From DATMER01 sp963741305 (GTDB lineage: Bacteria > Acidobacteriota > Thermoanaerobaculia > Multivoradales > UBA5704), in the NCBI GenBank assembly GCA_963741305.1, contig CAVUHL010000003.1, positions 3,596,001-3,660,000 of the forward strand: a stretch of 64,000 nt of DNA, read 5' to 3'. Below the pieces are notes generated by a model, which was given only the letters and a program-made list of their open reading frames with translations, was not told where the DNA came from and made no database searches. Shown here piece by piece: positions 19,717-27,336 of the stretch (position 1 is the stretch's first letter; every line of letters begins with the position of its first letter). Made by a program: the position numbers and the translations under genes.

Positions 19717-19950
19717 TCACCAGCAGGGATGGCAGAAAGAACAGGCGTAGGTAACCTTGCAAGTGGGACCCGAGCAAGGGTCTACGGTATTGGCAGCACA
19801 GCAACCGCCCGTGATCGAACTGAGGACGTCGTCAATCGGTACGACGCCAGAGGGATGGGCACCCAGACTGGCGCGTTCCTCCTCGCTCAGGCTCAGGAAA
19901 TAGTCCTCATCTCTCCAGGCGCGGGCAACGTCAAGCTTGTTTTTCTTCAT
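19717..19950 (-). CDS. lanA: Class II lanthipeptide precursor, mersacidin/lichenicidin type
   Basis: A 77-residue precursor. Leader residues 1-49 have the family pattern: ARAWRDEDYFLSLSEEERA, then HPSG and the double-glycine site SITGG. The 28-residue core starts CCAANTVDPC and ends CSFCHPCW, with seven Cys and five Ser/Thr, so several lanthionine or methyllanthionine rings are possible (for example T6-C10, S11-C15, T18-C21). Two or more Cys would be left free or paired. The ATG at 19950 was chosen because GAGGA lies 9 bases upstream. It sits 75 bases downstream of lanM. No peptidase-containing transporter is present in the window, so leader removal must be encoded elsewhere. Confidence 0.9.
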   Translation of the reverse strand: MKKNKLDVARAWRDEDYFLSLSEEERASLGAHPSGVVPIDDVLSSITGGCCAANTVDPCSGPTCKVTYACSFCHPCW

Positions 19951-20025
19951 CGGTCCATTCCTCTCTGGCACCGCACGGGAACATTCCCGCCACGGATCGA
20001 CTCCTTTTCAGCGTGGTCAGCAGGG

Positions 20026-23000
20026 TCAACGCGGCCCCTCCAGGATGAGCACGGAGGGTATGCGTTGCGGTGCCGCCAACCGCAGCAGCCCATAGCCGAT
20101 GCCGGCAAGCCCGACCATCAATCCGGGTGGCTCGGTGCGGCCCGGCAATCCAGGCAGCCAGCCCCTCTCCCGGATGCCGGCCAGTATTCCGCCGGCAATC
20201 CGTCCCGACCGCTCTGCCCAATCCGGTCTCCCCAGGCGCGCCGCCGCCATCGTCACGACCTCCAGGTTGCCCAGATCCCCATGGCAGAGACAGTGATTCC
20301 GGCCAAAGCCTTTGTCGATAGTCGTTTCGACCGCGATCTCGATCTCGCCGCGGACGGTGAGATCATCCATGCAGGGCAGTCCGGCGAGCCGTCCCAGGCC
20401 GATGCCCGGCGCTCCGTGGCACCAAGCCCGCATCGCGTAGGGCTCCGCAGCTCCTTCGAGCGTGGATGTCTTCCGGAGATCAGGCCAGTTTCGCTCGCCG
20501 GGCCGGTAGAGCGACCTCTCGTAAGCCAGGCCGGCCAGGGCGGTGTCGTGATAGCGGCGATCGCCGGTTGAGGCCGCCAGACGGAACAGGGGCCAGGCGA
20601 TTCCCGCGACTCCGTGCGAGAGGCCGGCAAGGGGCGTGGGTCCGGCCATCTCCACGTGCCAGCCAAGGCCCTGTTCCAGAGGAAGGGCTGCCGCGAGGAG
20701 CTTCTCTCCACACTGGACGGCGGCCTCCATCAAGCGGTCCGAAGGCCGGACTTCGTGGAGAGCCAACAAGCTGATCAGGCAGCCCGATGCGCCGGCAATC
20801 AGGTCATGTTTCGTGTCCTTGGGGATCAGCGGCGGGATCTCCTCCACGGCGATGCGTTCGGCCTCGGCGATCAGCGACTCGTCGCCCCAAAGGCAGCCCA
20901 AGTGTGTGAGCGTCCAGACAACGCCGCCCCAGCCGGAGAAGGCGCCAATCGTGGTCAGGAGATTCCGGCCATGCCGGAGCTGCTCGCGCATCGTGACCAC
21001 GGCGGCACGGGCCAGGGCAGTGGAGCGCGGCGCGCCAGCGAGCTCGCCGAGCCAGGCGAGAAACAGAGCGATTCCCGGCAGGCCGAGGTAAAGATCCAGG
21101 CGCGCAGACTGCAGCTCCCAATGTTTGGAGCCGGTCATCTGGGGAGTGAACCAATGTGCGTCCCGCGGACCACGCAATGCCAGCGCTTCCAGTCGGTCAC
21201 CCACCTCCATGGCCGCCGCCAGGAAGCCTTCTTCGGCCGGGGGATCGGCCTCGCGGAAGTCATACAGGGGATGGCTTCCAAGCGCCAGGTCGATGCATGC
21301 AAGCGAATTGTGCACAAGCCAGCTCTGCCGGACCAGCTCCCTTTCGTCAAGCCCGGCCAGCCGAACCGCCACCCGCTCCAGGCCGGAATCCGGCTGCAGG
21401 TCCAGAAAGCATAGACCCTCCGAGCTCCACACATCCCTTGTGCCAGGCGATGCCGTGAATATGGGGATGTCGCCACGCAATAGATCATTGCGTTCGGCCG
21501 GGATCAGTCGTTCAGCCACCGAGTGCTCGCGGGCTGCCAACCAGAGGAGGTCGAGCAAGCGGTCGCGGTCCAGGGCATCACCCAGCGCATAGGGGTGAAA
21601 GGATTCGAAGAGGACGATGACGTAGTTGCGGGTAGGGCGAACGATGATCCGGACCTCGGCCTTCGCGAAGGCTGCGAGCGGCCCTCCCGGTGCGGCCATT
21701 TCCTCCCGGTGCTCTTGGAACAGGCGGACCATTCGAGTGAAGCCCTCTACCACCTCACTGGCATAGAGGGACACAGGGACCGCCTCTCCTTCCATGACAG
21801 GGAGATTGTCTCCGGCAGGAAGCTCGATGGATTGGAGCGCATAGTGCATCTCGTCCGTTCCCAACCGAGTTGCTTGTAGAAGCGGCGGCGTGAACTGGCC
21901 TCGCGCTCCCGAAAGGCCACCCAGATCGACTCCTTCGCCACCGCCCTCCATCCAGACGCGGACAGGAAGGAGGCCGGTGGTCAAGACGGTACTTTCCGCA
22001 ACGCGGCCGATCCGTTCCAGGTCGGCCTCCCTGCCGAGCTCTGAGGTCCGCGGTGCAAACAGCGCCTCCAGATCCACGAGGACAGGATGCTCACCCGAAG
22101 CGATCAGATTTTCCAGATGGAAATCCACTGCATCCAGAAGCCAGAGCAGGGCCAGATAGCCGCCCTGACGCAGGTAGAAGCGGCGGATTTCTTCCACATC
22201 GGCGCAGGGGCCGGCTTCTACGAATTCAACCCATCCATAAGCGCTGCGGTCGAGCAGGCGAAGCTTGCGGAGCTCGGGCTTGAAGCCTTTTCGGCCAAGC
22301 CATTCCAAGAGGCTCTGGAAAGCGGACTCGACACCCAGAGACTTCGGCTTGTAGATCAGACGCAACCCGGAGGCGAAGCGGAGGAACGACACCGAGCGGC
22401 CATTGCGGTGCCGGTCCCCCAGACCCGTCCGCAGCTCGACCAGCGGGCCAGTGGCGGTGCCTGATGCGAAGAGGGCGCAGAGCTCCGTCCAGTCGGCGGC
22501 GAGGCGCTCCAGGAGCTCCAGGCTCGTCTCGCGCCAGCGGTCCACCCCCTCGACCGCGTTGCGGGCGAGGACCGGGTACTGGCGCAGGATCGCGAGCGCA
22601 ATCTCCGGATCGCGGAGGCTCTCGATGAAGCTCTCGAAGCGCGACTCGGGAGATCCGCCGGCGAGCCTCCCTTCCTGGCGGGCGAGCTGCAGCTCCAGAA
22701 CCATCGTGCGGTTCAGCACCATCTGCAGAGAGGACGGAAGGTTCGCTGCAAGGAGAGGACCCACTGTAACCGCATCGAACGGCGCGCCTGGGTGCCGCCT
22801 CTCGACGTCCCGGATCTCATCCAGAAGACGCGAGTAAACCCTGTCAAGGAGCGGTTGAACGACATTGAGGAAACGGGCCGACGGGTTCTCCCCAGGCACT
22901 GAGGGAAACACAACGGCCGCTGGCTGATGAAAAGCTTCTTCCAGAGCCTTCAGCCAGGAAGGCATGGCGGCCTCACGCCCCCGGACCGCCTCCGCCGGCT

Positions 23001-23232
23001 CTCCAAGCAGAGTACGGAGCCCCTGCTCGGTCAGACCGTCGAGCGCGAGCCGTCGCACAAAGAAGCCGTCGTCGCGAAACGGCTCCTGCGCCCGCCAGCG
23101 GGCAAGCCGCCGGTCGGCGAGATCCTCATCGGCTGCGGCATCACGAACGGCAGTGCCCCCGAGCGCCGTCACGCGCTCGCTCAAAGTCAGCGCCTTGTAC
23201 CAGTCGGAAAGCTCGAAGGTCGATCGATCCAT
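20026..23232 (-). CDS. lanM: Class II lanthipeptide synthetase LanM
   Basis: A bifunctional enzyme that phosphorylates and dehydrates Ser/Thr of the precursor and then cyclises with Cys. The 1068-residue product has the N-terminal DUF4135 dehydratase (YKPKSLGVESAFQSLLEWL near 300, DAVDFHLENLIASGEHPVLVDLE near 375, IVRPTRNYVIVL near 540) and a C-terminal LanC-type cyclase with zinc ligands in RAWCHGAPG (Cys near 938) and NHCLCHGDLGN (Cys-His near 983). Length is normal for LanM. The ATG at 23232 is preferred over a GTG 12 bases upstream whose Shine-Dalgarno spacing would be too short. It heads the run lanM-lanA-subunit 3-GMC. Confidence 0.95.
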   Translation of the reverse strand: MDRSTFELSDWYKALTLSERVTALGGTAVRDAAADEDLADRRLARWRAQEPFRDDGFFVRRLALDGLTEQGLRTLLGEPAEAVRGREAAMPSWLKALEEAFHQPAAVVFPSVPGENPSARFLNVVQPLLDRVYSRLLDEIRDVERRHPGAPFDAVTVGPLLAANLPSSLQMVLNRTMVLELQLARQEGRLAGGSPESRFESFIESLRDPEIALAILRQYPVLARNAVEGVDRWRETSLELLERLAADWTELCALFASGTATGPLVELRTGLGDRHRNGRSVSFLRFASGLRLIYKPKSLGVESAFQSLLEWLGRKGFKPELRKLRLLDRSAYGWVEFVEAGPCADVEEIRRFYLRQGGYLALLWLLDAVDFHLENLIASGEHPVLVDLEALFAPRTSELGREADLERIGRVAESTVLTTGLLPVRVWMEGGGEGVDLGGLSGARGQFTPPLLQATRLGTDEMHYALQSIELPAGDNLPVMEGEAVPVSLYASEVVEGFTRMVRLFQEHREEMAAPGGPLAAFAKAEVRIIVRPTRNYVIVLFESFHPYALGDALDRDRLLDLLWLAAREHSVAERLIPAERNDLLRGDIPIFTASPGTRDVWSSEGLCFLDLQPDSGLERVAVRLAGLDERELVRQSWLVHNSLACIDLALGSHPLYDFREADPPAEEGFLAAAMEVGDRLEALALRGPRDAHWFTPQMTGSKHWELQSARLDLYLGLPGIALFLAWLGELAGAPRSTALARAAVVTMREQLRHGRNLLTTIGAFSGWGGVVWTLTHLGCLWGDESLIAEAERIAVEEIPPLIPKDTKHDLIAGASGCLISLLALHEVRPSDRLMEAAVQCGEKLLAAALPLEQGLGWHVEMAGPTPLAGLSHGVAGIAWPLFRLAASTGDRRYHDTALAGLAYERSLYRPGERNWPDLRKTSTLEGAAEPYAMRAWCHGAPGIGLGRLAGLPCMDDLTVRGEIEIAVETTIDKGFGRNHCLCHGDLGNLEVVTMAAARLGRPDWAERSGRIAGGILAGIRERGWLPGLPGRTEPPGLMVGLAGIGYGLLRLAAPQRIPSVLILEGPR

Positions 23233-23261
23233 GCGTGCCAGCACCCCTCCCCTGATCCTAC

Positions 23262-23792
23262 ATGCCCGCTGCCTTTATAGCAATCGCTGCATCGAACACT
23301 TACTCTCCCGCAAGCCACGCCATCCGGGAACTGCTCGAAGGCAAGCCGCTCAAGGGACTCTGGTTCGACCGGACGCAGGAGTATGCCGCCCGAAACCGCG
23401 GGGAGGATTTCGACCGGCTAAAGTACGCAACCGAGGAGATCCTCGAGCTGTCTCCCCTACCCTGCGGGTAGCCGGCCAGATCGAAGACATCGAGCGGCGC
23501 GGCTGCGGCCGAGCTCCGCAAGAGAGGTCTCCAGCCGCTGGGAGTGCCCGCGATCCTCAAGCAGCGCCCGCACACCCGGCCAGCGAAGACCAAGAAATCG
23601 CCAGCTCCGGCCTTCCATGCAGCGACCAAGGCCATGCGCCAGCTACTGTGGACGATGTACTCCGAGTTTGTGGGGAAGTTCCGCGACGCCGCCGAGCAGT
23701 GGAGGACCGGGGATCGCACGGCGAGGTTCCCTGTAGGATCTTTTCCGCCGGGGCTACCCTTCGTGACCGCCGATTCGGCAGGCCCGCCATGA
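23262..23792 (+). pseudogene. Decayed transposase-like gene remnant
   Basis: One reading frame carries two protein-like pieces separated by a TAG at 23469: an upstream piece with LLEGKPLKGLWFDRTQEYAARN and ATEEILELSPLPC, and a downstream piece with LKQRPHTRPAKTKKSPAPAFHA and TARFPVGSFPPGLPFV. A short stretch (GQIEDIERR) fits between them only in another frame. The pattern resembles the C-terminal part of transposase-annotated proteins common in high-GC bacteria, but I recall this from family style and cannot verify it. The N-terminal part is missing. It starts 29 bases from the lanM start, on the opposite strand, and suggests past mobility beside the lanthipeptide locus. Confidence 0.45.
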
Positions 23793-24123
23793 GCGATCGA
23801 TCAAGTCCACATCCACAGATCTAGACACCGGCGCTCCCGCGAGCGCAGGGGTGAGGTGTGTTTTAACAGGGTGTTTTGGGGACGCCAAACCCAAGATCTA
23901 GCCTGCAATCACGATCTTTTCCGAGGCCGCTGAGCCCATTCCACTTCTTCGACTGCCTGAACGAGGGTAGTAGCCAGTGTCCAACGTACATTCCTGGCGA
24001 GCCAGGCGAGGCAAGACCTCTTCTTTTCTCTAATCGGCTGGCACGTATCCTGGGTTGGTCTACACATCTTCAACGCTCAGCAGCCGGCGATCTGTCAAGA
24101 GACCAGCCAACGCGTGAAGGCAG
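23793..24123. other. Intergenic stretch without a recognisable gene
   Basis: 331 bases between the transposase relic and the secreted-protein gene. I see no coding sequence or attC site. One inverted repeat (GTTGGTCT near 24055 against AGACCAGCCAAC near 24100) may form a hairpin. Confidence 0.5.
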
Positions 24124-24717
24124 TCATTCTTCTTCGTCCTCGCCATCATCGACCACCTCGAGTCGGACTCTTACCTGCGCGTTCGCATCTTGCGCGAACC
24201 ACTTTTCGAATTCCGAGCGCTTGAGCCAGAACCGAAGTCCCCGGCTCTTTGAGGAGGAGCCAGCGAAAGAGACGTTACGCGAAGCCCAGTTCGCGTTGGG
24301 GTCACCGATCGTCAGGGCTTGAAATGATTCCGACTTCTTCACCTCGCCGTTGACCAACAGCGATACCGTGAGATTCACGTCTTGTCGCATCCAGCCGCTC
24401 GAGAGGAGCGCGTCGATCGTGATGAGGACCTCGCGCGGTCGCTCCTTCTCCTTGGAAATCGAGACGCTCTCGACGCGTGCTTTGTCGCAGGTGTACTGCG
24501 CGGTTCTGGTGCGTACTGCTCCACCTGCGGGCAGGGCCAAGATCGTCTGGCGAGCAACACGCTCGAGGTGGTGGAGGTCGATATCGAGTTGAAGGGGGCA
24601 GATCTCTTGCTCAGGTGCAGGCGTCGGTGTGGGCGCTTGCGAGGCGGTAACCTGGGCCGCGGCCGGAGCGGCCGTGGTACCCAGAATCACAAGTAGCGCG
24701 AACATAGACATCTTCAT
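24124..24717 (-). CDS. Secreted protein of unknown function
   Basis: A 197-residue exported protein. The ATG at 24717 has AGGAG 9 bases upstream and is followed by a signal peptide (MKMSMFALLVILGTTAAPAAAQ). The mature part has a proline/threonine linker (TPTPAPEQ), two cysteines about 50 residues apart and a beta-rich body (RFWLKRSEFEKWF, AQVRVRLEVV), ending in an acidic tail. I do not recognise the family. It lies beyond the last recognisable attC site, so it may be the chromosomal flank of the integron or a terminal cassette that has lost its attC. Confidence 0.65.
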   Translation of the reverse strand: MKMSMFALLVILGTTAAPAAAQVTASQAPTPTPAPEQEICPLQLDIDLHHLERVARQTILALPAGGAVRTRTAQYTCDKARVESVSISKEKERPREVLITIDALLSSGWMRQDVNLTVSLLVNGEVKKSESFQALTIGDPNANWASRNVSFAGSSSKSRGLRFWLKRSEFEKWFAQDANAQVRVRLEVVDDGEDEEE

Positions 24718-24811
24718 TGTGCCGTGCTCCTTGGCAGTGGACGGGTTGTGCAGGATGACCATGGGCGCTCTGGCCAACGGAGGTTGAGCCGCCATGAGGG
24801 TTCCGAGTGTC

Positions 24812-24872
24812 GACCAACGGATATGGGGCTCACCGGCGGCCTCAGCCGTCCGGTGCAGCCCTCTGGTTAGAC
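24812..24872 (-). repeat. attC: attC site (cassette 9)
   Basis: Core ends CGACCAAC and GTTAGAC with an imperfect inverted interior (CGGCGGCCTCAGCCGTCCG); located just after the stop of the cassette gene ending at 24892. The most divergent of the nine sites and the last recognisable one. Confidence 0.7.
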
Positions 24873-24891
24873 GGCCAGCCACCACGGTATC

Positions 24892-25413
24892 TCATGAAGA
24901 ACTCGACGGCTTCAGGGGCGGTGAAACGGCTTCGGCGCGAAACGCCTGTACGGACGCAAGAGGAAAAGATTCAGATGCCGTGATGAGACTCGGCTCTTTC
25001 AGAAACGCTTGCAGAACACGATCAGCGAACTTCCACGGATCGATGCAGACACAACGCTTGCCGTGAATCTCTCGAAATTCCGGCACCGGGCCGAACGCCC
25101 CGCTCACTATCCAAGGAGTGGCGCCTGACTTTCCCATCGCCTGGTGCATGAAGCCGATACGAAATGCCATCCAGAAGATCTTGCGGTCTGGACCCTGAAG
25201 TCCGAGATCGTCGCCCACAGCGGCGGCAAGATCATCGTCTCTCGTTGGTCTTCCCGCAAGTTTCAGCTTGGCCTTCATAAGGCGCTCGTACAGCGGCAGC
25301 GTAATCATTAGAGCCGCGAAGGCGCCGTCACCCTCGGGAAGCTCCTTGAGCTTCTCAATCGGAGCTTCGAACCAACCCTTGAATCGTTCCTCCGGACTCG
25401 CACCAGGTTTCAT
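24892..25413 (-). CDS. Integron cassette 9: hypothetical protein
   Basis: A 173-residue soluble protein starting at an ATG preceded by GGGGTGG, downstream of the attC at 25453. It begins MKPGASPEERFKGWFEAPIEKLKE, has a helical middle (LMITLPLYERLMKAKLKLAG, FWMAFRIGFMHQAMGKSGATPW) and a serine-rich tail. No domain recognised. The MTLPLYERLMKAK-like segment is of a kind I associate with cassette-borne hypotheticals, but this is an impression only. Confidence 0.65.
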   Translation of the reverse strand: MKPGASPEERFKGWFEAPIEKLKELPEGDGAFAALMITLPLYERLMKAKLKLAGRPTRDDDLAAAVGDDLGLQGPDRKIFWMAFRIGFMHQAMGKSGATPWIVSGAFGPVPEFREIHGKRCVCIDPWKFADRVLQAFLKEPSLITASESFPLASVQAFRAEAVSPPLKPSSSS

Positions 25414-25452
25414 GTTCCACCCCAATCCACGAACTGTCAGCCTATCCTGGCC

Positions 25453-25519
25453 GTCTAACGCTTGGCGCTTCACCGTGCGGACGGCGAAGCCGGCCGGCCG
25501 GTGCAAGCGAGGGTTCTGC
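25453..25519 (-). repeat. attC: attC site (cassette 8)
   Basis: Core R-type sites GTCTAAC (25453, perfect RYYYAAC) and GTTCTGC (25513) flank a 53-bp imperfect palindrome of the type CGCTTCACCGTGCGGA...CCGGTGCAAGCG, shared with the site at 30266. Confidence 0.85.
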
Positions 25520-25524
25520 GCGAA

Positions 25525-26337
25525 TCATAACTCCTGGAACATGACCAATATCTTAGACTTCTGAACCGAGTCAAGCTCGTTAGCCGCTTCGACCAATGCC
25601 CGCACGATGAAGTGAAGGCGCGGCTCCATCCATTGCTGCTTGAACACTTCACGCTCGGCTATGCCCTCTTGCAGTTCGCTAACTGCAGATGCACAAGCCT
25701 CTGGCGAAAGCTCTTTTAAACATCGCATAAGTAGAAGCTTGTATGTATTTTCCATGCTTCCTACCTGCGATCCAGGATAACTGGTTGGTGAGAGTATCCC
25801 CTTCTGCCCGGCCTCGAGGTAGAACTGCTTCAGCGGCGCCTTCTCTGCAAGGACCGCGGATGTTCTCTCTCCATGCTCATCGTGCTCCTTCTTCCTGCTC
25901 TTGACACCAAGTAATTGTGGACCAACGACCCGAAGAATCTTGGCAACTCCAGAACGCCAGTCATTGAAGAGACTAACCCACTGGATATCACTCAGCCTCT
26001 CGCCACCGCCAATCTCCCTCTCAGGCACGGAGCAGTCGGAGAGTAGTACAGGTATGAACCACGCTCTATTAGACGGCATTTTACGCAACTGCTCTACAGC
26101 TAGGGTAAGTTCTTCGTTCATGTACGTGCTGCCACGCCCCGAGTAGTTGGCCGAGAAGCACGCCATAAAGAACATGCCATTGCAGATCGCTTGTCGGATT
26201 GCCTCCCTCCATCTTTGACCGGGTAGGAGATCCTCGCGATCGATCCAAACAGTCATACCGGCTGAGCGAAGTTCGCCAATAAGACGATCTACTTGAACGG
26301 CATCCTCTTTCACATAGGAGATGAAGATGTAGGACAC
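25525..26337 (-). CDS. Integron cassette 8: TIR-domain protein
   Basis: A 270-residue protein starting at GTG with GGAGG a few bases upstream. Residues 1-130 form a TIR domain: YIFISYVKEDAVQVDRLIGEL, GMTVWIDREDLLPGQRW, FFMACFSANYSGRGSTYMNEEL (the Glu is in the place of the NAD-hydrolase glutamate) and WFIPVLLSDCSVPE. The rest (130-270) is helical and unnamed. Bacterial TIR proteins commonly cleave NAD+ or make cyclic-ADP-ribose signals in antiphage defence. A defence role as a mobile cassette is likely but inferred; no partner gene shares the cassette. Confidence 0.85.
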   Translation of the reverse strand: MSYIFISYVKEDAVQVDRLIGELRSAGMTVWIDREDLLPGQRWREAIRQAICNGMFFMACFSANYSGRGSTYMNEELTLAVEQLRKMPSNRAWFIPVLLSDCSVPEREIGGGERLSDIQWVSLFNDWRSGVAKILRVVGPQLLGVKSRKKEHDEHGERTSAVLAEKAPLKQFYLEAGQKGILSPTSYPGSQVGSMENTYKLLLMRCLKELSPEACASAVSELQEGIAEREVFKQQWMEPRLHFIVRALVEAANELDSVQKSKILVMFQEL

Positions 26338-26364
26338 TATGGACCTCCAGGCCTACCCTCGAGC

Positions 26365-26425
26365 GTAGAACGTTGTGGCGCCTCAGCGCGCGGCGTCAGC
26401 CGTCCGCTGGAGGCGCTGGTTAGCC
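26365..26425 (-). repeat. attC: attC site (cassette 7)
   Basis: Core sites GTAGAAC and GTTAGCC flank GTTGTGGCGCCTCAGCGCGC...CGTCCGCTGGAGGCGC; the interior is nearly identical to the sites at 28854, 29622 and 31178. Confidence 0.9.
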
Positions 26426-26473
26426 GGTTTCTCCCATACGTAGCTCGATCTGCGCCCGCCCCTTTGTTGATTG

Positions 26474-27223
26474 TCAGACTCCAACGCCAGAATAGTAGAC
26501 CATCTGCCCATCAGGGTGAATTCCCAATGCAGGCACACTACCGCCGATCGTTCTGGGCAATCCTGAGCTTGCGTATAGTTCCGATACGAACTTTACCCAA
26601 GCAGAGTGATATGCTATTCGACCCTGCAAGGAAGGATAGGGGATAGTCAATCCCGCCACAGCCGCTATTATAGGAAGCGTCATCCGAACAGCCTCAGCTA
26701 GAGCCGCGTAAGCGCCATAGTCACCATTCCGAGTGATATAGGCCTCATCTTGAGCGAACTCACGTGGCGGAACATCTTGGCCCGGAATAAATTCATGATG
26801 CTCATAATGCTGGAACGTGCCATCGACATTGCGTACATGGTAGAAAGTCGGCAGCTTCTTGTCTTCTACCTCTACGTAGCCTGCTAAATGAAATCCTAAG
26901 GCCTCACGCTTATTGCCTACACTATTTTGCAACTCCTGAGCTAGAACGCTCGCAAATTCATCGAGGGAACTGATTCCAGAGTGTCGTTCGATGAAATCGC
27001 CAAGCCAAACATCTGTAAACACTTCGGAATCGACTGTGGGGATGGAACCAAGTCCCCACATAGAAACACCCGCGTTGAGATATGGAACAGCCTGGAGCTT
27101 TCGGGCACCACTGAGCACGTAATCGACGGTCTTTTCTGGCGAGAGTCGCTCAGTGAAGGTAACAGCACTGTCCGCAACCATCGCGATTCCGAGTTGGCTT
27201 AACTCGGTGATGATTAGCGTCAT
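26474..27223 (-). CDS. Integron cassette 7: hypothetical protein, possibly Ntn-hydrolase-like
   Basis: A 249-residue protein with AAGGA 10 bases upstream of its ATG. It opens MTLIITELSQLGIAMVADSAVTF, then SGARKLQAVPYLNAGVSMWG; the opening A-D-S and later K-L spacing recall the first strands of proteasome/HslV-type Ntn hydrolases, which would use an N-terminal Thr. The rest includes a long helix (LDEFASVLAQELQN) and an aromatic-rich middle. The resemblance is weak and no proteolytic activity is claimed. It is A/T-richer than core genes here. Confidence 0.65.
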   Translation of the reverse strand: MTLIITELSQLGIAMVADSAVTFTERLSPEKTVDYVLSGARKLQAVPYLNAGVSMWGLGSIPTVDSEVFTDVWLGDFIERHSGISSLDEFASVLAQELQNSVGNKREALGFHLAGYVEVEDKKLPTFYHVRNVDGTFQHYEHHEFIPGQDVPPREFAQDEAYITRNGDYGAYAALAEAVRMTLPIIAAVAGLTIPYPSLQGRIAYHSAWVKFVSELYASSGLPRTIGGSVPALGIHPDGQMVYYSGVGV

Positions 27224-27276
27224 GCGAGAGACATCCTTTCAGTCACGCTTGACGAGAGCATTGGCGATCCTAGAGC

Positions 27277-27336
27277 GGCTAACGTCGTCGCCGCTAAGCG
27301 GCACCGTAGGTGTCCGCTTGAGCGGCCGGGTTATCC
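27277..27336 (-). repeat. attC: attC site (cassette 6)
   Basis: Core sites GGCTAAC and GTTATCC flank a divergent interior (CGCCGCTAAGCGGCACCGTAGG...CGCTTGAGCGGC). The stop codon of the cassette 6 gene lies inside the GTTATCC core. Confidence 0.85.

Noticed and set aside
24053..24111. Tenth attC site
   Set aside because: The inverted repeat has GTT on the left and AAC on the right, the reverse of an attC layout, and lacks the interior shared by the others.
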